The notes under the pieces are model-generated. The model was not told where the DNA came from. It did no database searches and saw nothing but the letters and a program-made list of their open reading frames with translations. The translations under genes and the position numbers were made by a program. DNA of 64,000 nt from Monosporascus cannonballus (Eukaryota > Ascomycota > Sordariomycetes > Xylariales), in the NCBI GenBank assembly GCA_004154925.1, contig QJNS01000045.1, forward strand, positions 1 to 64,000, given 5' to 3'. The first letter of the stretch is position 1; every line of letters starts with the position of its first letter. Positions 13,888 through 23,709 of this stretch are shown here, in pieces.

Positions 13888-14691
13888 ATGAACACCGCTG
13901 CGCTTAGTACCGCCAAGACGCAGCTCCGCTCCGTAATGAAGCAGAGGCTAGCCAATCTTTCTAGTGACTCTATAACATCGCAAAGTATGTACGGTGCCAT
14001 CAACCTGGCGGGATTATCATCAAATAACTGTTGCCTTATAGGTCTCAATGTTTTTGATTCCTTATCGAAATTCGGACCATATGTTGGTGCCAAAAGGGTC
14101 GGTGTTTATCTATCTATGCCGGGTGGTGAGATTCAGACAGACCATGTCGTCAGGCACGCACTGCGTTCAGGAAAGCAAGTATTCGTCCCTTATTTACACA
14201 AGTCGGGTCTGCCTCCAGGGGAAGGCCCCGCAAGACTCATGGATATGGTGAGCCTGAGGGGTATGGAGGACTACGAGTCTCTGCAAAGAGATAAATGGGG
14301 CATTCCGAGCGTCGACGCCAAATCGGTTAACGAGAGGCAGCGAAGCGTTGGTGAACTTGACGGGAATAGGTCCGAGGATATCTCACTTGATCTGATACTC
14401 ATGCCCGGGGTAGCCTTCGATGTCGACCCTCGGTCTGGAGTCGTCCGCAGACTAGGTCACGGCAAGGGCTTCTACGACTACTTCTTTCACCGGTATGCTT
14501 TAGCTGCTCCGTCAGAGAAGGCGCCCGATCGTCGCCCAACTGTATTGCTATACGCTTTGGCTCTGAAGGAACAGTTGCTATCTCCAGATTCAGGAGAGTC
14601 TGTCCCTGTTGGGCCCCATGACCAACCGATAGACGGGGTCTTCCTTGGAGATGGCAAGTTCATAGAGTCTGCAAAGGAGCCGGTCGACTAA
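13888..14691 (+). CDS. 5-formyltetrahydrofolate cyclo-ligase (MTHFS)
   Basis: Exons 13888-13984 and 14042-14691 give 248 residues. The enzyme converts 5-formyl-THF plus ATP to 5,10-methenyl-THF and returns stored folate to the one-carbon pool. Visible motifs are GVYLSMPGGEI with the TDHVV helix, VFVPYLHK, and the active-site block MPGVAFD near residue 152, followed by RLGHGKGFYDY. The 57-nt intron (GTATGT donor, TAACTG branch-like word, TAG acceptor) is divisible by three and contains no stop. It would add 19 residues if retained, so the genomic frame looks uninterrupted. ATGs at 13867 and 13756 are in frame upstream; 13888 fits the family's usual length best. The gene converges on the SmE gene, about 150 bases downstream. 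Confidence 0.9.
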   Translation: MNTAALSTAKTQLRSVMKQRLANLSSDSITSQSMYGAINLAGLSSNNCCLIGLNVFDSLSKFGPYVGAKRVGVYLSMPGGEIQTDHVVRHALRSGKQVFVPYLHKSGLPPGEGPARLMDMVSLRGMEDYESLQRDKWGIPSVDAKSVNERQRSVGELDGNRSEDISLDLILMPGVAFDVDPRSGVVRRLGHGKGFYDYFFHRYALAAPSEKAPDRRPTVLLYALALKEQLLSPDSGESVPVGPHDQPIDGVFLGDGKFIESAKEPVD

Positions 14692-14840
14692 ATGAGTACC
14701 ACAAGAGCCAATCACCTCCGGTATATTGCTCGATCCTCAGCATCGTAGGCGAATGCTTGGAAAAGTCGTGTCCTCTCAAGGTTCAAATATGCTTTCCCGA
14801 GCTATAGCCCTGCACCCTTTCGTTGCTTCCATCGCGTCGT

Positions 14841-15234
14841 TCAAACCGCTTCCTGAATAAGTGACACGTTGTCACCCTTGAGCAATATTTGTCCTAGTGC
14901 ATATTAGCCGACGCGAATGCTATGGGCGACGCCCGATGTTCGTACCTAATGACCTCCTCTTCTCCTCCGGATTCGTCTTAGTAACCTGCTTGACCTCAAC
15001 CGCATCATCGATGACGAGATTCATGAACTCGTCGAAGCCCTACATTCCAAACATTAACACGTGTCTCTGTAGACTTTCGTTATGAAATATCCCTACCCTA
15101 ATCTTTCCCTCGATGCGGATCGCCAGTTGCTCGTACAGCCAAATCTTCACGGTCGCGTGGGTCTGGAGAAGCTTGAATATGAAGTTGATAGGCGGGAGCA
15201 GGACCTTTCTGCTTCCACCACCGCGACCGGTCAT
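14841..15234 (-). CDS. SME1: Small nuclear ribonucleoprotein SmE
   Basis: Three exons on the minus strand, 15234-15097, 15039-14946 and 14893-14841, give 94 residues, the usual SmE size. Introns are 57 and 52 nt. Exon 1 carries the SmE N-terminus MTGRGGGSRKVLLPPINFIF and the Sm1 strand KIWLYEQLAIRIEGKIR. Exon 2 carries GFDEFMNLVIDDAVEV. Exon 3 carries the Sm2 core GQILLKGDN and the C-terminus VSLIQEAV. SmE is one of seven Sm proteins that ring the U-rich site of U1, U2, U4 and U5 snRNAs in the nucleus. The gene is easily missed because each exon is short. The join is secure: all three exons match consecutive parts of one family and the coding length is an exact number of codons. Confidence 0.95.
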
Positions 15235-15657
15235 CTTGTCTTAATGGATTTGCGTTGTCTGTCTGTCGAGAGAATGTTAGGTGACTAAGAGGATGTCGAG
15301 ATGCACGGGATGGAATGGCGTTTGGGTGGGGAATTGTCGGTCGGAGTTTTGGCGATGAAAGTTGGCGAGGCTGAAATAAGTTGATGGCTAGACCAAGAAG
15401 CACATGGAAATGCCGGGAGATTGGTCAATCAGTCGAGCACAGCACATACATAGGTAGGTAGAGGGAGGTCAAACAAGAGCGAGAGCTACTTGGCTTCTTT
15501 TCAAGGTAGGTGAGTTGATGAGCCACCGCAACGGCCTCATCAGCCACACCGCTTTCTTTCCCATCTGATTATCGTGCCTCCAAGAAACTAAGTTGCATTC
15601 GACTAGGACAAGGGCAAGATGCACGATTGGATAAGTCCGATTAGGCTGACATGGCTG
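15235..15657. other. Upstream flank of SmE
   Basis: About 420 bases of ordinary composition, with no coding signal that I can support. It should hold the SmE promoter. A CATAGGTAGGTAGAGGG word near 15450 belongs to the TAGGTA-type words scattered through the window. Confidence 0.45.
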
Positions 15658-16270
15658 TCATAATATGTTCATTCTTATAATATATATAAAATACATATAA
15701 GCTTAGCCGAGTGACTGAGGCAGCGCATTTAGGCTATTTTTGTCTAAAAGAACTTTTACTAGAATTAATTAAAACTTAAAAAGTATTTAATAGCACTATT
15801 TTATATATATTTTAATTTTACTTTCAAAAAAGTATTATTTTAAATATTATATATTATATTTTCAACACCTTGTTTTATGTTAATATTTATACTAATATTT
15901 ATATACAATAATAACTTTAAGAATTTTACAAGTAAAGTGTTATAATATTTTTAGCTTAAAATTATAATTTAATTTTAAAAGCTATTAAACAAGTTATATG
16001 TAAGTTTTTTTCTGATTAAATATATTTTATTATTATTTTATTAACCGTGAATACTATTGATTAATTATCGTATTCGAAGATACTTGATATAGTATCTATT
16101 ATATAAATTATATTATATAATGATTTCTTAGATATTAGACTCAGCTTAGAAAATAAGACTTGAATCTACACCTATCTCGCATTATACGAGCGTTTTTAAT
16201 CAGAACCAAATAATGTATGTCCTTTAATATAAAAGCTTATGAATAAAATACCTGACTAGGATGTTAAACT
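15658..16270. repeat. AT-rich, TpA-rich block (possible RIP-degraded repeat)
   Basis: About 600 bases are nearly devoid of G and C, with long runs of TATA, TTAAAA and AATATT words, set sharply between GC-balanced genes on both sides. No frame is open. Such islands in filamentous ascomycetes are commonly repeats mutated by RIP (C-to-T at CpA), and the enrichment of TpA agrees with this. No parent element is visible in the window, so the origin is inference. Confidence 0.6.
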
Positions 16271-16746
16271 TACTCGTACGGCGTAGTACATTTTTATAGG
16301 TAGGTAGCCACAGACGGGGATACCCTGACTTCGTAGCAACAGACGGGTCGATAATTTATTGTTTCCGACGCTCGTGCTCATCACCAGGTGTACCATTCTT
16401 GGCCCCTCACTCACCACTCTTCTTCTACCTGCGGATTTTGTAACCAAAGCCTTCTCAACCACATCCCACACTCCTTCTGAGAGAAATCTGTCTATTCGAG
16501 TTGGTGACTCACTTCCCTCCGTTCATTTTCACGCCTTGCATTTTTTGCCACTGGTCTGCTGGTCTTTTCCGCCAGGTAGACGTGTTGGGCTGTTCTACTA
16601 ATCCGCGACAACCTCTTTAAGGTTCGCTTCTGCGACTTCCGCGACCAGTTGGCGGTATTGCCGCCTTCCACCTGTACCGGTAGCTGCTATTCTATCTGCG
16701 CACCCATCCTACAACCTATTTATCGTTACATCTCGGTTTGCCCGCC
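16271..16746. other. Upstream flank of the importin gene
   Basis: Composition returns to normal after the AT-rich block. The stretch is pyrimidine-rich near 16390-16740, as is common just upstream of fungal start codons. It should hold the promoter and 5' leader of the importin gene. I see no coding region. Confidence 0.45.
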
Positions 16747-19700
16747 ATGGCTACCAGCGCAACCCAGCAGGCTTTCACGCCTGACGGTGTATTCCAGGCT
16801 ATGCAGACCATGCGGGGTTCCGAGACGGAAAAGAAGAAGAAGGCGCACGAGTATCTCGAGAGTTTCCAAAAATCGGTCCGTTTCCCTTGCCGCCGCCGCT
16901 CTACATAACCGTCTTCGATGTCGCCAGCGCCGTTAGGTGGCAGCATTAAGTTACTAACATGGTGTTAAGACCGCAGCATGGACGACCAGCTTCGAAATGC
17001 TACGGTCGCAAGCCGAAGCCGATGCAAAACTCTTTGCTGCGACGACTCTGAAGGGAAAGGTGTGTTTGGCGAGACCGTGGTGTTCAGCAGGGAGCTGCTC
17101 AGCTGACGAGACGGACAACGTGTAGATTACCTACGACCTCTCGACACAAGTACCCGCCGATGGGTTCCCCGCGCTCCGGTCCCAGGTTCTAGCGCTCTTG
17201 AAGCAATATGCGCCGGGACCTAAGCCGATAAGGGTCCAGCTCTGCGTCTGCCTGGCACACCTGGCTATACAGATGAAAGATTGGAAAGATGTCCTCCCTG
17301 TCGTGGTCTCCGCGCTCGGCAACGATGTCGAAAGCCACGCCTGTATATTGGACTTCCTCAGAATCCTGCCGGAAGAGGTGACCGAGGGCCGAAAAATCAC
17401 CTTGACAGTATGTGGATCGACACGCACCAACGCGACCTCCCCCTTTTGTCCTCCGGCGGCGATGCGTGGCGGTACGACAACCATTGGATCGCAGTCTAAT
17501 TAGTCATGCTATAGGAAGAAGAACTCGGCCAGCGAACCACCGAACTCCTTGGAGATAATGCGCCGCAAGTCGTACAACTCCTCATAAATTACGCGCATTC
17601 GTCACGTAAGCATAGTACCACCAATCCTCTCATGCTACGGTTTCAGCTAACACACCTCTTAGCGGCAGCTGCCACGAACCCGCAGCTGCTAGAATGTATA
17701 ACATCCTGGTTACGCGAAGTCCCCGTCAACGATGTTGTCAATTCCCCCTTACTTAACATCATCTTCAATGCTCTGGAGAGTGATAACTCGTTCCAAGCAG
17801 CCGCAGAGTGCCTTTCAACCATGGTGAAAGAGACGAGGGATGTGGATGACAATATCGAGACCATCCAAATACTCCTGCCGCGGATAGTTGCACTGCGGCC
17901 CAAGATCCAAAAATTCGTTGACGAGGAGGACACCGATTCGTACAAATCCCTCACCCGAGTTTTCGCTGATGCTGGCTTATCGTGGGTCGTTGCGATTGCA
18001 CGCGAGACTGCGCATTTCAGGCCCTTGGTCGACTCCATTCTCGAGTGTGCCGCAAGAGACAAGGAGAGGGATGTCATCGAATACACCTTCGATTTCTGGT
18101 ATGAGCTCAAGCAGTACCTCGTCTTGGAACGCTATATCGAGGCGAGGATGGAGTTGGTGGATGTTTACTCGAAACTGGTAGACATTCTCCTGAGACTGCT
18201 CGAGTATCCCGAGTCCGAAACTGGCAATGAGTTGGATCTATTCGATGGCGATCGCGAGGCAGAAGAAAAGTTTCGAGAATTCAGACATCATATGGGCGAT
18301 GCTCTGAAGGACGCGTGCGAAGTTATGGGTGTTACCGATTGCCTCACCAAAGTTCTGGACGCTATCAAGCTTTGGATGTCAATGTACGCCAGTATGGCCA
18401 ACGGCACCTCGGTACCCCATTGGCAGAAACTGGAAGCACCACTGTTTTCCATGCGGGCCATGGGTCGCATGGTCGACAAAGATGAGAACATAGTGCTGCC
18501 ACAACTTATGCCACTATTAGTCCAGATTCCGGGTCATGAGAAGCTTCGATTTGCGACGATCATGGTCCTCGGCAGATATACCGAATGGACAGCTGCCCAC
18601 CCGGAGTTCCTCGAGCCACAGTTTACCTACATAGTCTCGTCCTTCCAGACGGACTCCAAGGAGATCATCCGAGCAGCTTCCATGTCCATCAAGTACTTCT
18701 GCACCGACTGTAGACATCTCCTGGGCCAGCAGGTTCTCCAGCTACAGCAGTTCTACAACGAGATCCTAGACAAGCTACCCGAGGCCAGCCAGGAAGAGAT
18801 CACCGAGGGCGTCGCTAGTGTCGTTGCGGTGCAGCCGAAGAGCGAGATGTATCGACTCCTAAAATTGTACTGCGATCCACTGGTACAAAGACTCATGACG
18901 AAAGCGAACAATGCAACTACCGAGGAAGGGAAACTAGCCGTGGCCGATCATCTGCAGCTTATCACTCTTTTCATCCAGATTGTCGTTGTTCTGCCACCTG
19001 TGGATCAGAGTGACGAAGACCCTGCTGTCAAATATTGGCAGGAGGTTTTCCCGATCCTAGCAAAGGTATTGGAAAGCTTCATAGACTTTGTCCCGATCTG
19101 CGAGAGGGTCTGCAGATCTTGGAGATTCATGGTCATATCGCATAGGGGAGCCATGACGCCTCTTCTGCCCGAGATGGCCAATAGGCTAGCGAGTGGTTTC
19201 GAGGCCTCCAGGCAAGGCTGCTTCCTCTGGGTGACGGGCGCCATCTTGCGCGAGTTCTCCGAAGATCGCGAACATGTGGACCAGCACATCACGGAGTATA
19301 TCTACCAGTTCTTCGAGGCGCAAGCTACGAACGTTTTACGTTTCCTGAGCGACTTGACCCCGCAAGAATTGCCGGATGTTGCCGAAGATTTCTTCCGCTT
19401 GCTTACCGACGCGCTGCTTTACTATCCGCAAAAGCTTATCCCATCGCCTCTTTCCGGACCTATCTTCGAGGCTGCGATTTCTGTTCTAACGTTGGAACAG
19501 CGTGAGCCCCTATCGGCTACGCTCCATTACCTCCGTGACCTCTTGGCTTGGGGCGGCCAGGACCCGGCAGCGTCAAACGAACACCTTTCGCGCCCTCTGA
19601 TCGAACAGCTGAGCGGAGTTGTGAAGCAGCTGCTGGAAGCTAAGGGCGAGAAATTAGTGCAGCGCGTTCTCGCCGGCATGATGATCACCTTCCCTCGAGA

Positions 19701-19995
19701 CTGCTTCGCCGACGGCAGCGGCGCGCTACTTACGCTCTTCGAAATCCTGCCTACCCAGACAGTGACTTGGGTAGACCAAACGTTGCGCTTGCTACCCCCG
19801 GGTACTGTCACTCCGGCCGAGGTGGACCGTCTCATGGTCAAGATCAAGGAAAAGTTGAGCGCCAACGACACCCACGACGTTCGGCAGATCCGCTCTATCT
19901 TGCAGGACTTCACCAATACGTATCGGAGGAGGAATGTGGCGCCAAGGGATGGCCTAGGTCAGCTAGAGGCCTCGCGGTTCCGTTTTGCCGGTTAG
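16747..19995 (+). CDS. MTR10: Importin-beta family receptor, Mtr10 / transportin-SR type
   Basis: Five exons, 16747-16875, 16970-17059, 17126-17407, 17515-17605 and 17663-19995, give 974 residues, matching the family length of about 970. Ordered matches are the N-terminal EYLESFQKS helix, AWTTSFEMLRSQAEADAKLFAATTLKGK in pieces across exons 1-3 (importin-N region), ILPEEVTEGRKITLT, and NPQLLECITSW in exon 5. The rest is helical HEAT-type repeat. Mtr10/TNPO3 proteins import SR-type RNA-binding proteins and function in tRNA traffic; their cargo is released by Ran-GTP in the nucleus. Introns are 94, 66, 107 and 57 nt. The first donor, GTCCGT, is weak, but the TACTAAC branch word before its acceptor is perfect and the join gives FQKS-TAAW as expected. 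Confidence 0.93.
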
Positions 19996-21991
19996 GGACG
20001 GCACCGGAAATCCGTGTATTGAACGCAGACACATATAATTATAGGTTTGGCGAAATCTATACCTACCTATGCTAGTTACCCAGTCACAGCTGATGTTGGT
20101 GCAAGATCTCCCTGTAGAAAGTGGACGGGTTGTCGGAGGGAGCAGGATCACTCAGAAATGCCTACGCGTTTTTGTGCTAGATGGAGGAGGGTGCAAGCAT
20201 AGAGGCGGAGGTAAATTTGATTACGACCCGGCGCGCGGCGGGCTAATGAATGTTGATGATGGGCTGGGAAGGGAAGTGATATACCTAGCTTTGAGAGCAG
20301 ACTCTAGCAAATACTTTTTTTGATACAGATAATTGGGCTTGTATATATTGCTCCCGCATCATATTGCCTTCCATCGGGTAAGCGTTTGGTTGAGCCCTTC
20401 CATAATACTCTATCTATATCACCACTCACTGCCAAAAACCACTATATAGAAATCGCATGTGGCTGCATCGCTAGGATAGGGGCAATTCGCGACATCTTGT
20501 TGTCGAGATCCTTTTGTGGCCGCTCAGGGGTGGTTTTCTGATCGAAACGCGAGAGTGAATTTTTATCCATCAGCGTCCATCACTCGTCAAACCACCATCA
20601 AAAACGATTTTCTGGGAGATTGTTCCTGTGGGTACCTGGAGGTACCTACCTACCTTGGTAGGTACTTAAAGTATCTCAATAAAGGATACCCTGAGTGTAT
20701 ATAGTGGGAGGAGCTCTCCCCCTGTCAACCGGATTTTGGTTTTAATTGGCCAAATGCACTTATGCAGGCTATTGGTCTAAGAAAACGAATATGTTCTGGA
20801 CTGTATGACCTTTCCGACCTGACAACTATGTGTAACTTGATGTGGTTGTTAACTAGGCCAGCCAGTCAGGCCAGGTCAACTATTGCGCGCGGAATTTTAC
20901 TACCAGCTAGGAACAGCTGACACAACGGCTGGAGCGTCTCTCATGTTCACCCCTGGAAGGGGCGAAACCATATGGATTGAAAGGGTTCAAGATAGTTGGT
21001 CCTGTTTGTCCCTTATCAGTCAACCTTCGCTAATTCCTGGACATCGATTTCCCGTAATCAACTACCGAAACACATAACAATATGTCTGCATTCGACCTGG
21101 GAGTTGGACTTTCCCTCCCGCGTACAGCTTTTTAACTGCCAAATGTGCCTCAACTTGAATAATTGATCAGTCTCTTGCGGAGCGAGATAAGATATTGCTG
21201 CGTCAATATACATAAGGTGCCCACCCTCCGCCGGCACAGTCCCTGCGTTTCCTCCTACATTACCTTGACGGGGTCGTGTCTGAGGCACGGTCCGGGGGCG
21301 AGAATGCCGTTATGCAACACCACTGAGAATACTGGAAATGCTAATTTGTACGTGTTAGGGATAACGATGTAGGTCGTAAGCGGAGTCGCTGTATTCCCCT
21401 CGAACTCCAGTGATTTCGGTTGTCCACTATACGTCTACCATGGGTGCAAGAATCAGCAGCCTCGACAGGCAGCAGCGTCCATCTTTCGTATTCTCGATAT
21501 ATACGAAGGCGAAACCTGCATCTGCCTTCGTGGAGTCGATGGTCTCCCGGGCCTTCGGCTCAGGTATGATTTGTTTCATGCTGCTCAGTCGACAGATGCT
21601 ACAACTCGTCCCTTTCCGCCAGCGCCTCTAGGTAAGGATTGCGAGCCAGGTATCACAGACCTGGAAAGCGGGTATGAATGAGGTCGCAGGTTTTTGCGGT
21701 TATACTTGGGCCGCGCAAGACTCTTACATCCAGTAACTGAACCCTTTGTCAGTTGTCGAGGTGGGAAGTGGATAACGGAATTCTACTAGTCAAGCATTGG
21801 TATTATTCAATCCAAAACGATAGGAACTGTTTGTTACTCAATTTTATCTCTTTTCAGCGCGGATGTGCTATGAGCTGCTTGGCTCCAAACTCCATACAGC
21901 CAACCTACACATGGTCCAACTACACCCCGTCCGACTATATACTGGCAGGTTTTCTTCTGCTGACCTGACTCCCCGTACCACCTGCGTCGCA
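19996..21991. other. Non-coding interval downstream of the importin gene
   Basis: No family-like frame was found in about 2 kb. Small frames of 60-85 codons are scattered over both strands. A palindromic cluster of GGTACC/TACCTACCTTGGTAGGTA words lies at 20631-20667. Confidence 0.45.
20631..20667. repeat. Cluster of GGTACC/TACCTAGGTA-like palindromic words
   Basis: The stretch contains GGTACC twice, then CTACCTACC and its reverse GGTAGGTA around a TTGG centre, so it can fold on itself. Related words recur at about 15450, 16300, 49140, 56210, 63676 and 63881. The function is unknown. Confidence 0.55.
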
Positions 21992-22330
21992 ATGGCGGTT
22001 ATCATCACTATTTCTCTCCCGCTGCGTTATGCGCTCATCACGACAGACCAAATACACATCGTCCCCAAATACAACATCGCCCATAAGAGCTTACCTGGGC
22101 CTGGCTGTGACCTCCGACCTTCCTATGTCTGGCCAGTGGGTGGCGAGATTATCTTTGCCTTCGGTAGTCACTCCGGAAACGTGGAAGTCCATTACCACTC
22201 AGCCAACGGCTCCAGTTTCGTGGTAGTAGATAAAAACTCGCTCTTCGTGTCTAACGAAGATTCTGACGTGACTACGCTGAGTGTCGGATTTCCCGAGGAA
22301 TCATCTGTCCAGCCTTCCATGCCTCAGTAG
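21992..22330 (+). CDS. Small hypothetical protein (doubtful)
   Basis: A single open frame of 112 codons starts with a hydrophobic N-terminus (MAVIITISLPLRYALITT), followed by a Gly/Ser/Val-rich body with the segment GGEIIFAFGSHSGNVEVHYH and an acidic end. The frame is open further upstream, to an ATG at 21863. I do not recognise a domain. The N-terminus could be a signal peptide, but a charged residue falls early in the stretch. It lies in an otherwise non-coding interval next to an inverted repeat, so it may be a relic or chance frame. Confidence 0.25.
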   Translation: MAVIITISLPLRYALITTDQIHIVPKYNIAHKSLPGPGCDLRPSYVWPVGGEIIFAFGSHSGNVEVHYHSANGSSFVVVDKNSLFVSNEDSDVTTLSVGFPEESSVQPSMPQ

Positions 22331-23709
22331 GCTGGCCAATGGGATGACTTCGATACCGTACCTCAGTCAACTTATGGCCACACTCTTCCCAACGACACGC
22401 CGTCTAGCTACAGACGGCCTCAAGTAAGGATAACTCCTGGGAAAGAAATGGCCAGAGAAGGAGGAGCCTCCTGATTTGATAAGGAAGTTCCAGATGTAGG
22501 GAACCTGACGACCCGATAGGGTTTTAAAGTCAACCGTACGACCACTAATATAGCGTCAAGGACGCATGGCTGGAAGGCTCCAAATATGGATGTATGCGTC
22601 GGCAAATGCACTGGGATTTCTGTTAATTCTTGTGTGCTGTATTGCTCTTCCATCTGTATCGGTGCAATCTGGGTTGGAGTAGCCGTCCATAGTCTGTTGA
22701 CAACTTTAGCCTTGCAACCCTAAGGCTACTAGTTAAATTATCATAACTATTGACAGTGTATCCGTATAAAGCGACTCCAAGTCCCAGGTCTTTAGGACCG
22801 CTGCGCAACCAACTTGTACACAACCATTCATCCCCCAAGTACACGTCATCACCACGTAGGAAAATCCGCCGCTTTCAGCCTATCCCCTCGGACATAGCCC
22901 CTATCAGGTCGTCAGGTTCCCTATATCTGGAACTTCCTTATCAAATCAGGAGGCTCTTCCTCCTCTGGCCATTTCTTCCTCAGGAGTTATCCTTACGTGA
23001 TAGTATGTGGTGACAGTTGAGACCATACTAGTCGTGGTAGCCCTTTTTCGACTTGAGCTCTAGGCCCTGGTGGACCAACAGCATGATAATCACCATCCGC
23101 GTCAGGCGCCCGGAAGACGAGTTCAACAGTGTGGTTCATAGAACTGCTGTAGGTACTTGTAATTCTCGGTAACGGCGCCATAGGAGAGACCTGCTTGCAA
23201 TCGGGCCTTTCGAAGGCTGTCCCGCGATTCCGGTTTGACATTAGTCAGTGCTTCTATAACCCTTTGACGACAGGAACTCCGGACGAAGGGTGGGTCGTGA
23301 GCGGATCACGGGATTAGAGTGACTTCCTCAGCGGCTGCTGAGCATGTCGAGTAACTTACCAACCCCAATATTTGGGCCACATGAGGACCTTATCAATCTT
23401 TGCGGATGGGGCATCTAATGATACCGCTTATGACATCAACACATTCATATGGAAGAAGCTCAGCAATCATCTCTTAACGTGAATCAATTTCATCATAACT
23501 ACAAGCAAACCAAATGGGCAATCCCGGGTAAGTCCCATTTCCTGTCCGCTCTCCTGGCGTCATCATATCACGGCCACCATCGATCCTCAGCATCCTCAGA
23601 GGGAATTGTCCCGGGATGTTAGCCGTGCGGAAACAATGCGCCGAGCCTTTTCATGAGCTTTGTCAAAAATGACGCGAGGTCGTAGTCTATAGGCATAGAC
23701 AAGAAATGT
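22331..23709. other. Non-coding interval containing the inverted repeat
   Basis: Apart from the inverted repeat at 22424-22996, nothing recognisable is present. An 82-codon minus frame (22993-23241) has no family motif. The last few hundred bases should be the 3' flank of the eEF2 gene. Confidence 0.45.
22424..22996. repeat. 97-nt inverted repeat with 379-nt spacer
   Basis: The left arm 22424-22520 and the reverse complement of the right arm 22900-22996 align over 97 bases without a gap. They match at 91 positions, and all six differences are transitions (A/G or C/T). Similarity ends abruptly at both sides. The spacer 22521-22899 has no coding signal. The structure could be a MITE-like element, an inverted duplication, or a source of hairpin RNA. 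The pattern of differences fits mutation by RIP or deamination but does not prove it. Confidence 0.85.

Noticed and set aside
15700..16200. tRNA-like words (a box-A-like TAGCCGAGTGA near 15705 and a box-B-like GATTCAAGTC on the minus strand near 16153)
   Set aside because: They are on opposite strands and 450 bases apart, and neither flanking sequence folds into a cloverleaf with a proper anticodon loop.
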